From Methanosarcina barkeri str. Wiesmoor (GTDB taxonomy: Archaea > Halobacteriota > Methanosarcinia > Methanosarcinales > Methanosarcinaceae): a DNA stretch of 64,000 bases. Of this stretch, positions 56,969-64,000 are shown piece by piece; positions within the stretch are counted from its first letter, which is position 1, and every line of letters starts with the position of its first letter. The notes beneath the pieces are model-generated. The model saw only the letters and a program-made list of their open reading frames with translations, was not told the origin of the DNA and did no database searches. The position numbers and the translations under genes were made by a program. Where the stretch lies: assembly GCF_000969985.1 (NCBI RefSeq), contig NZ_CP009526.1, positions 3,410,001-3,474,000 of the forward strand, written 5' to 3'.

Positions 56969-57301
56969 CTCTCCACCTTTTAAGTCTCTATAAATGGAAT
57001 TGTTTAACAGAATAAATAACGTGAAGAATAAACTATACAAAAACCAAATTTATAAATATTTAAATAGTTTGTAACTTTAATATCAATGATTTTTCGTTTA
57101 AAATGGTTTAAGTGAAAAAATTTTAAATCAGTGTTTTGGTGACGAAAAATCTGAAAATTATCAACTGATAAGTTTATATTACTTAATTGGGTTTAATGCC
57201 TCCTTATAATGAAAATTTAATAAAAGTATTAGATAATACATATAAAAGTCTTTTTAAATATAGCCATATGTTATAATATAATTAGTATATTTGTTGATTT
57301 A

Positions 57302-57501
57302 TCGTTACTATTCAAGTACCTTAAATCAATATCAAAAGCCATAATTTAGAATGTTTGGCATTTACACTATATTTCAGTCGGTTTTGTAGATTGATGCCAG
57401 GTGATGTCATTTTTAATTTTGCTATGAATCCCTTATTAGACAAGTCCCTATGACCAAAATCGGTGTTATTTGACTTATTTAGGGTACCTGAATAGTTACG
57501 A
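57302..57501. mobile_element. 200-bp element with 25-bp inverted ends (MITE-like)
   Basis: The left end 57302-57326 (TCGTTACTATTCAAGTACC, then TTAAAT) matches the reverse complement of the right end 57477-57501 at 22 of 25 positions. The interior encodes nothing. No clear target duplication was seen. The rest of 57041-57838 is AT-rich and gene-free. Confidence 0.65.
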
Positions 57502-57838
57502 GTTATCTTTTAGTTGTGGCAGACCTCTCCGAATTCAATCGAAATAGCCTAAGTTGATATAAGGAGAAAGCCAAAATTTTAATATGTACTAAATTTGAAA
57601 GGGTGAAGACTTTCAAGTGTTAGGAAAGTTCAAGAGTAAATTTATGCTACTCGATAAAATTTTGAAAAATCACTTAAAATTTTAGATAAAGAGTACAGTG
57701 TTAAAAAAGGACAAATGAAGCTTTAAGATTATCATAGTAAAGACAAATTCTCTTCTTCAAAACTACACCTTTAAATCTCATACCTTCCTTTTCTATCCCA
57801 CAATATTACTCTTATAACTTTTATTTGGTGACGCTTTT

Positions 57839-60709
57839 ATGAAGAATAGGCTTTACAAATATTATCCCGAAGATTTTGGGGAACTTACTGTTGACGTTTT
57901 GAATATGGATCTGGTGTTTGACGTTTATGATGACAGGACAAATGTGAAGTCCGTACTCAGGGTAAGGACAAAGGATGCCCCTATTGAGAAGCTGGAATTA
58001 AACTGCAGGGACCTTGAGATTAGAGCTGTAAGCTGCATACAATACGAGGTTTCTTACAGATACCGGAAGGATGACGCGATTCTTGAGATTAACTTCATGG
58101 AAGAGATTCCACCGCATACCGAAGTTGCGGTTGTTACGGATACGGTTTGCAGGCCGACTAAAAATATCCTTGAAGGGCTTTACTACGACGAAACGCCGGC
58201 AGGAGCTCCCCCTCAGCAGATCACACAGTGCCAGCAGTGGGGGTTCCAGAGAATTGTGCCGTGTATTGACGACATGGCCGCAAAATGCACTTACAAAACT
58301 GCCATAATTGCGGATTCGCGGTACACTAACCTCATTACGAACGGGGATGTCGTGGTTGAGAAGCATACTGTAAAGCCGGGACGGGACAAAATCGTATACG
58401 ATAACTCGGTCACGCCGATGGCGACCTATCTCTTTTTCCTGGGGGTCGGGACTTATGCGACCTTTAAAAGGGAGTTTGAGTATCCTGACGGAGGCACTTT
58501 CATGCTGGAACTGCTCGTGCCGCCTGCCTCAGATGCAGTTGCAGCCGAAAAAGCGCTTGATATCCTGCATGATGCGGTTATGTGGGTTTACCTTTTCACA
58601 GGGCCTGAGCAGTTCGATGAGGAGAAGCTGCCTGTCAGGAAGGAGCTCTGGGACCTTGTCCGCATGAGAGAGAAGATGAAACTTGAAGCAAAGCCCGAAT
58701 CCACAATGGAAGAAGACCTTAAAAAGGTTAGGGAAAGGCTTGCCGAGCTTGACAAAACCATCAGTCCCGGATACAGATATACAGGCACCGTCTACAGGGA
58801 AATCGGCATGCAGAACTCGGACTTTGGAGGCATGGAAAACGTCGGGAACACCACGATTACCACAAACCGCATAATGCCGTTCCCGCAGATAACGGACCCG
58901 GCTTTTGAATATATGACCCGGGTAAAAGCTCACGAATATCACCATAACCAGAACGGGTCTGAGGTCACCGGCAGAAGCCCGTTTGAGATCTGGCTGAACG
59001 AAGCCGTGACCGTGCATGTGGAAGAACAGTATCATGCCTTTCTCTTTGGCGAGGACTACGATAGGCTGGACAGAGTGCTTGAACTGCTTGCGCCGGCTTC
59101 GGGAACTTTTGCCCTGGATTCGGGAGCAGCTTCCATGCCGATCATTCCTGACGGTTTCAATGACCCAAATGACCTGATTACCTCAGTCACCTATGTAAAA
59201 GCCCCTGAATACGTGCGCATGGTCGAGTCTCTTATAGGAAAGGAAACTTTTGTCAGAAGTCTGGACAAGTACTTCAAAAAGTTCAAACATTCCAACGCAG
59301 CCACTCATGACTGGATTGAAGCCATGGAAGAAGAAAGTGGACAGCCCTTAAAGGAGATGTCCGAAACCTGGCTGAGACAGATAAAGTTCCCTGTAGTCGA
59401 GGTTTCAGCCGAATATGACCGGGATGCCAGGAAATTCACATTCTTCCTCAAACAAAAAGTCCCAGATGGCGGAAAACCCTGGGAATTCCCGTTCAGGGCA
59501 GCTCTTGTTGACGAACATGGAAATGACCTCGTAGAAATTCTGGAAAGAGTAAGCGGGAAAACCTCAGAGATTGTAATTGAAAACGTGGATATGCCAGCCT
59601 TCCTATCACTTAATAGGGGCTATTCTTTCTATGGGAAACTTGTATACAAAGCAAGCAATGAAGAGCTCATGATGCAGGTAAGGAAAGATAAAGATATCAT
59701 AGGCAGGTTTACGGCTTTCTATACCCTTGTTGACAGGGAAAAACTAAAGCTCCTTAAAAATCCTGAATCAAAGCCCTCTGAAGACTTTATCGAGCTTTAC
59801 TACAGGCTCCTCAATGACCGGCAGCTTCTCGAAAAGGCAGGAGGACAGTTCCTGACCATTTTTGAGTCCGTTGAGGATGAAGAATTTGCCCACAGGTACC
59901 AGGAGCTTTATGAAGTTAGACAGAAACTCCTGAAAGCCATTGCCCGGAAATATGTAAACTCCGTAATTTCCGCCTACCGCTTCTTTGAAGAATCATCGGT
60001 TCCCAGGGACTCAACTCTTGAGGAGACGGCAAGAGTAATCAAGAACCGACAGGCCAAAAATGTCTGTCTTGGCATCCTTGCAACCCTTGATACTTCCGAG
60101 ATTCATTCAATGATAAAACAGCAGTTTGAGACTGCGACCTGTGCAACGGACCGGCTGAGCGCATTTGCCGCATACCTGAACAGCTCGGCGCCCGATAAAG
60201 TTGAGGTCCTCAGAGCCTTTGAAAACGAGTCAAAGAAAAATCTTGTTGCCTGGGAAGCTTTCCTTTCTGTAATCGGAAGCAACAGCAGCGTTGATGCAGT
60301 GGAACTTGTCAGGGAAATGGAAAGGTCAGACGCTTTCAGAATCGAGCAGGCAAATGACCAGCGTGCCCTTTATGGAAGCTTTGCCCGCAACCGGAAAAAA
60401 TCTCTCCAGACCGAGGAAGGCAGGGTTCTCTTTGCAGAAATCCTGAGAAAGCTGGCCCCTGTGAACGAGTACAGCACGGTCAATATGCTCAATGCCTTTG
60501 CAAACATAGACCAGATGGAATCAAAGTATCATGTTCCACTGGTAAAGATCCTGGCAGACCTTCTCGGAGAACTCAACGCTCAGAAATACCCGAGTGTTTA
60601 TAACAGGATTAGAAAACTCCTGCTTGGAGCTCCGAATGCTGTCAAAACATACATTATGGAGCACGGAGAAATTCCAGGACTGCAATCGGGAAATACTGAG
60701 AAAAAATAA
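57839..60709 (+). CDS. M1-family metallopeptidase (aminopeptidase-like)
   Basis: 956 residues, cytosolic (no signal peptide). The N-terminal beta domain is at 1-210 and the catalytic domain contains GGMENVGNTT (about 330-339). The zinc motif HEYHH (H365, H369) is followed by third ligand E388 in WLNEAVTVHVEEQ, spaced as in M1 enzymes. A helical C-terminal domain is at about 620-950. Differences from classical aminopeptidase N are GGMEN for GAMEN and NEAV for NEGF, and a lysine- and glutamate-rich insert at about 260-300. It likely trims peptides after the proteasome. Confidence 0.93.
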   Translation: MKNRLYKYYPEDFGELTVDVLNMDLVFDVYDDRTNVKSVLRVRTKDAPIEKLELNCRDLEIRAVSCIQYEVSYRYRKDDAILEINFMEEIPPHTEVAVVTDTVCRPTKNILEGLYYDETPAGAPPQQITQCQQWGFQRIVPCIDDMAAKCTYKTAIIADSRYTNLITNGDVVVEKHTVKPGRDKIVYDNSVTPMATYLFFLGVGTYATFKREFEYPDGGTFMLELLVPPASDAVAAEKALDILHDAVMWVYLFTGPEQFDEEKLPVRKELWDLVRMREKMKLEAKPESTMEEDLKKVRERLAELDKTISPGYRYTGTVYREIGMQNSDFGGMENVGNTTITTNRIMPFPQITDPAFEYMTRVKAHEYHHNQNGSEVTGRSPFEIWLNEAVTVHVEEQYHAFLFGEDYDRLDRVLELLAPASGTFALDSGAASMPIIPDGFNDPNDLITSVTYVKAPEYVRMVESLIGKETFVRSLDKYFKKFKHSNAATHDWIEAMEEESGQPLKEMSETWLRQIKFPVVEVSAEYDRDARKFTFFLKQKVPDGGKPWEFPFRAALVDEHGNDLVEILERVSGKTSEIVIENVDMPAFLSLNRGYSFYGKLVYKASNEELMMQVRKDKDIIGRFTAFYTLVDREKLKLLKNPESKPSEDFIELYYRLLNDRQLLEKAGGQFLTIFESVEDEEFAHRYQELYEVRQKLLKAIARKYVNSVISAYRFFEESSVPRDSTLEETARVIKNRQAKNVCLGILATLDTSEIHSMIKQQFETATCATDRLSAFAAYLNSSAPDKVEVLRAFENESKKNLVAWEAFLSVIGSNSSVDAVELVREMERSDAFRIEQANDQRALYGSFARNRKKSLQTEEGRVLFAEILRKLAPVNEYSTVNMLNAFANIDQMESKYHVPLVKILADLLGELNAQKYPSVYNRIRKLLLGAPNAVKTYIMEHGEIPGLQSGNTEKK

Positions 60710-61223
60710 ACTTATACATTGACCTTTTTGCTCCGGTGCTATATCGCCGGAACAGAAATTTTTACTGAATTTGTAGTTAAATTCCCCATTATTTCAGATA
60801 GTTAAGCTATATTCAAACATTATTTTACAATCAGGAAAACTAACTTTATGGTGCCACGAAGTTCGGCGTTATGCTCGTCTTTATGATGCCGTGAAGTTCG
60901 CATAGTAAGTTTATGATACAGTATTCTTGTTTTCCTTACTTGAACTTATTAAGTTGAATCCCTGTCCGGGTCTTTTTGCTGTGAGTCGCGAGAGAATGAG
61001 TTTATGGAGTCATTATTTTTTAGGGATATTAAAGAGATACTATTACTGTAAGCCGACGATTAACTGTAAGTCGATAAATAAGACTTTAAAGATCATCTTT
61101 GTACTCAAACTATTTTGAGATGTAATAAAATATACATAAATATTATGCAGTTTAGGTTATATATTTTTTATTCAATATATTATGCTTAACTACTTCAGTA
61201 GTGTTAAAGGGGGGCGCGTATGG
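60710..61223. other. Intergenic stretch with short direct repeats
   Basis: TGCCACGAAGTTCGGCG and TGCCGTGAAGTTCGCAT (about 60850-60905) are imperfect direct repeats. A TATA-like TATATATTTTTT lies near 61158, appropriate for the DUF1259 gene. No gene was seen. Confidence 0.5.
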
Positions 61224-62159
61224 ATGCATGGAAAGGCTATTAAATTTACCAGTGTGTTCATCACTTTATTAATATGTTTGATGATAATTGGAACAGTGTC
61301 CGCAAAAACTTATGATAGTGAAAATGCCAGCACCTTAGAGGATTGGCAGTCTGTGGAAAAAGCTATGGGTGAAAAGGGCAATGTCAGTCCGGATGGTGCC
61401 ATAACGTTTGCAATACCAATGACTTTGAATGTAACACTTGATGGCATAAAACTGAATCCGGCCTCTGAACGCTATCATGAATTTGATTTCATGAGAGCTG
61501 GAGATAAGGCAATGATGGTCGGTGAAATAGGAGTTACGGAAGAGGAAGTGAAAAATGTATCAGATATGGTTCTTCAGTCAGGATTGCAGGTGACTGCGAT
61601 ACATAACCATCTGCTACGCACGTCACCGCATATAATATGGATACACATATACGGTTATGGTGATCCTGCAGATATGGCTAAGAAGATACGCAATATCACA
61701 GATTATGTTAACAGGGGTTCATCTGCCAGTGAAAGTGAGAAGTTCCAGAGTAAGGGAATTAATACCACCGAACTTGATCGGATTATTGGAGATAAAGGCT
61801 CGGCCGAAGGAGGAGATTATAACTACGAGATACCCAGAGCTGATAAAATACAGATGAATGGCTATACGTTGTCTCCGGTTATGGATGTATCAACTCCGAT
61901 AAGTTTCCAGCCTCTTGGCAAGGGTAATGCGGCAGTTATCGGCGAATTCGCACTGGAAGAAAATGAAGTTGAGCCTGTAGTACGCACATTGACAGCCAAT
62001 GGCATTGAAGTTACAGCTCTTCACAGCCACATGATAACCGAGCAGCCACGGCTATTCTACGTACATTGCTGGGCTACAGGAGATGCCGCAGAACTCGCAG
62101 GTATCATGCGTGAAGCTCTTAATGAAACAAATATTAAGATCGGAAGCGAGAGTTCTTAA
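61224..62159 (+). CDS. Secreted protein with two DUF1259 (LppY/LpqO) domains
   Basis: 311 residues from ATG 61224, with GGGGGG upstream; the open frame reaches 61182 but that part is not signal-like. Signal peptide: FTSVFITLLICLMIIGTVSA. Two repeats of about 125 residues follow (49-175 and 190-311): AMGEKGNVSPDGAITFAIPM and ELDRIIGDKGSAEGGDYNYE, each ending in a V-T-A-I/L-H-N/S-H block (LQVTAIHNHLL, IEVTALHSHMI). The paired His suggest metal binding, which is inference. It is extracellular; the family is uncharacterised. Confidence 0.88.
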   Translation: MHGKAIKFTSVFITLLICLMIIGTVSAKTYDSENASTLEDWQSVEKAMGEKGNVSPDGAITFAIPMTLNVTLDGIKLNPASERYHEFDFMRAGDKAMMVGEIGVTEEEVKNVSDMVLQSGLQVTAIHNHLLRTSPHIIWIHIYGYGDPADMAKKIRNITDYVNRGSSASESEKFQSKGINTTELDRIIGDKGSAEGGDYNYEIPRADKIQMNGYTLSPVMDVSTPISFQPLGKGNAAVIGEFALEENEVEPVVRTLTANGIEVTALHSHMITEQPRLFYVHCWATGDAAELAGIMREALNETNIKIGSESS

Positions 62160-62608
62160 ACTACAAATTGTTGAGAATACAAAACGTTTAATCGTGGGTG
62201 CATAACTCACATTCTCTTTTATTTCAAACTGAAGATTTCCTGCGTTATCTGAATATATTACTACGAGTCTATTATCTACTATCTACTTTTGAAACTTGAC
62301 CAAGAAATGAGATTATCCTCTCTCAAGGATAAGTAGGATTATTTGGATTGTGAAAGGCCGAGAAATCAAAGTTGCGCTGACTCCCCATACAAGGAACAGG
62401 ATACTTTACTGAAATAAAACTTTTTTGAGCAAGATATCTTCGAGATAAAAGAGATGTCTTTGGGATAAAATATATTAAGCAAAGAATATATAATTAATAA
62501 AATAAAAATTCCTTGACGAAAATCTCAAAACTTCTTCTGTGTTACACTAAAACTCTAAGTTTTGAGATCGAGGTCTATTTTGAAGCAGAATAATTTGGAA
62601 GGGTAAGA
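62160..62608. other. Intergenic stretch upstream of first DUF1622 gene
   Basis: No gene was seen. It contains a TATA-like AATATATAATTAATAAA near 62485-62501 and the leader hairpin listed separately. Confidence 0.5.
62522..62568 (+). promoter_or_regulatory. 12-bp inverted repeat in the leader of the first DUF1622 gene
   Basis: ATCTCAAAACTT (62522-62533) and AAGTTTTGAGAT (62557-62568) are perfect reverse complements separated by 23 bases, ending 40 bp before the ATG and lying just after the TATA box. In RNA this would be a 12-bp stem in the 5' leader; in DNA it could be an operator. The second DUF1622 gene lacks it. Confidence 0.6.
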
Positions 62609-62941
62609 ATGGTACTGGAACTCACAAATGTGATCCTGGAGATTTTTTTTAGATTCTTCGAGCTTGTGAGTGCACTTCTTGTAATATATGCAGGATTAAA
62701 GGCTGCAACTAAAATCCTGCTTATGGAAGCCTTCAAAAGATCCTACAGATATGAACAAATAAGGAAAGAGTTTACAAATAAAATACTCTTCACTCTTGAA
62801 CTGTTGATAGTTGGCGATATAATCGTAACGGTAAGAAACCCTACAGTAGATGACCTGCTACTTGTTGGAACTATTGTAGTAATCAGGACAGTTCTTGGCT
62901 ACTTCCTGAGTAAAGAAGTTAAAGAATATCAGTTTGACTGA
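62609..62941 (+). CDS. DUF1622 membrane protein, copy A
   Basis: 110 residues, three hydrophobic segments: FFELVSALLVIYAGLKAA, ILFTLELLIVGDIIVTV, and DLLLVGTIVVIRTVLGYFL. Conserved blocks FTNKILFTLELLIVGDI and VVIRTVLGYFLSKEVKEY define DUF1622, a family of unknown function. GGAAGGG precedes the ATG. A paralogue follows after a tandem repeat array. Confidence 0.88.
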   Translation: MVLELTNVILEIFFRFFELVSALLVIYAGLKAATKILLMEAFKRSYRYEQIRKEFTNKILFTLELLIVGDIIVTVRNPTVDDLLLVGTIVVIRTVLGYFLSKEVKEYQFD

Positions 62942-62965
62942 AAGTTCTGACTAAAAGTTTACGCG

Positions 62966-63142
62966 AATTTCAGTAAGCTAAATTCAGTAAGCTAATTTCA
63001 GTAAGCTAATTTCAGTAAGCTAATTTCAGTAAGCTAATTTCAGTAAGCTAATTTCAGTAAGCTAATTTCAGTAAGCTAATTTCAGTAAGCTAATTTCAGT
63101 AAGCTAATTTCAGTAAGCTAATTTCAGTAAGCTAATTACAGT
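62966..63142. repeat. 14-bp tandem array, about 12 units, between DUF1622 genes
   Basis: The unit AATTTCAGTAAGCT is repeated about twelve times with a single variant (AAATTCAGTAAGCT) at the start. It fills the whole spacer between the two paralogous genes and runs right up to the start region of the second. Confidence 0.95.
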
Positions 63143-63502
63143 ATGTATTTCCTGGGGAGTGATAAAAGGTTTTTATCTGGATTGTTTGATAAATTTCTGC
63201 TCTATTTCGAATGGATTTTCGAGGCAATAGGGACAACTATTATTATTTATGGAGGATTAAGGGCAATAATTCAGATTTTTTCCACAGAGGCATTAAAAAA
63301 GTCTCAAAACCTCGAAAAAATAAGAAAGGAACTTACGAATAGAATACTCTTTGGACTTGAGTTTTATATTGTAGTTGCAATTCTTGGAACCCTGAGAAAC
63401 CCGGATATACAGGATCTCACAGTACTGGGTACGATTGTACTGATCAGGACAATTCTTGGATATTTCCTGGGTAAAGAGGTAAAAGAGTATCATTTTGACT
63501 AA
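63143..63502 (+). CDS. DUF1622 membrane protein, copy B
   Basis: Up to 119 residues; paralogous to copy A (EALKKSQNLEKIRKELTNRI, VVAILGTLRNPDIQDLTVLG, IRTILGYFLGKEVKEYHFD). The ATG at 63143 lies at the end of the tandem array with no ribosome site. A TTG at about 63182, after GGGGAGTGATAAAAGG, would give a product closer to copy A in length, so the start is uncertain. Confidence 0.85.
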   Translation: MYFLGSDKRFLSGLFDKFLLYFEWIFEAIGTTIIIYGGLRAIIQIFSTEALKKSQNLEKIRKELTNRILFGLEFYIVVAILGTLRNPDIQDLTVLGTIVLIRTILGYFLGKEVKEYHFD

Positions 63503-64000
63503 AAAAATATTTAATATCTCCGGGAAATTATAGATGGGTTTTGGCCTGCTTTTTAATGTTTTGAGTTACATTAAAATGTGTATAATGTTGACAGTAGTTT
63601 TGCTTTGATTTTATTTATATTCGCTATATGCAGAAGGAACAATTGAGAAAAGTGAGCTTGAACATACATTTTCTGACTATCAAATTCATAACCCATCTTA
63701 AGTTTGATTTTCGGTCCTTAAAGCTGTTTGTTTATAAGAGCAAATAATGCCCGAAACAGTATAATTTAAAAGCAAGTAGAGTATTAAGGATACAAAATAT
63801 TATTAAACTCTAATATTATACTAATTCGAAATCCAGATAATACTGAAGAAATCCAGATAATACTGAATTAAATCTCAGGTTATATTGACTTGGTTATATT
63901 GACTTAAATCTCAGGTTGTACTGACCTGAAACGGGCGCACATAAAAACCCGAAATCTGAACTATTCAAAATTACCATACACAGGAAAATCATCAGAAACA
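63503..64000. other. AT-rich end of window, no gene seen
   Basis: Short direct repeats (AAATCCAGATAATACTGAA twice near 63830-63865; TTATATTGACTT and TAAATCTCAGGTT repeated near 63865-63930). No coding frame is supported. Confidence 0.5.

Overview
The window looks like a chromosomal segment of a Methanosarcina species, a methanogenic archaeon. The grounds are a soluble MtrA/MtrH-like methyltransferase set (mtxXAH), a formaldehyde-activating enzyme, the DUF39/NIL-ferredoxin homocysteine pair, archaeal RibC and RibL, a VAT/Cdc48 ATPase, RFC large subunit, FilR1-type regulators, DUF1699 and TIGR04272-type zinc proteins. Other signs are AT-rich long intergenic spaces, frequent TTG starts behind GGGGGA ribosome binding sites, TATA-type promoters, tRNAs without encoded CCA, and abundant tandem repeats and IS remnants. 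The species is not determined.

Layout. 1-5.2 kb: 3' part of an MgtA-like P-type ATPase, a small membrane protein, a radical SAM/HhH protein, tRNA-His and a Thi4-type thiazole synthase. 5.2-9.3 kb is accessory: a broken gene, a three-gene cluster around a TIR/zinc-ribbon protein, a MITE, a zinc protein, two nearly identical DUF2795 genes plus a relic, and tandem repeats. 9.8-15.1 kb: Ca/Na exchanger, AlaX, a coiled-coil protein, MscS and a Mth938-like protein. 15.9-19.9 kb: a secreted Cys-rich protein, DUF166 and the homocysteine pair. 20.3-24.1 kb: flavin genes ribL, ribH and ribC with two aminotransferases. 24.6-33.6 kb: HTH-CBS regulator, Cdc48, flavoprotein, winged-helix protein, tRNA-Val, an almost gene-free 1.5 kb stretch with two matching hairpin RNA candidates, and RfcL. 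34.2-36.7 kb: mtxXAH, flanked by inverted copies of a dispersed repeat. 37.1-45.1 kb: flavodoxin, PAS/GAF sensor without kinase, IlvD, FilR1-type regulator, DUF1699. 45.9-51 kb is a decay zone with IS5-like and IS4-like remnants, two MITEs, and an intact secreted DUF6345 / PepSY-like pair. 51-55 kb: fae and a regulator flanked by two paralogous 96-aa proteins, with a third copy decayed. 55-64 kb: chagasin-like lipoprotein, CUB/Ig surface protein, M1 peptidase, DUF1259 secreted protein and two DUF1622 membrane proteins.

The most notable signals are: (1) two paralogous hairpin elements at 30.7 and 31.1 kb, each with a TATA box at the same distance, a perfect closing stem with one compensatory base change, and C-rich loops able to pair with the GGGGGAU ribosome binding sites of several genes here; (2) a TIR-domain gene in a compact cluster with two unknown small genes; (3) a secreted DUF6345 protein whose H-G and S-C blocks resemble clan CD (caspase-like) peptidases, translationally linked to a PepSY-like secreted protein; (4) a family of 120-142 bp MITEs with 3-bp target duplications, whose ends match the end of a decayed IS5-like element. 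All function statements come from reading the sequence and from family knowledge; no searches were run.
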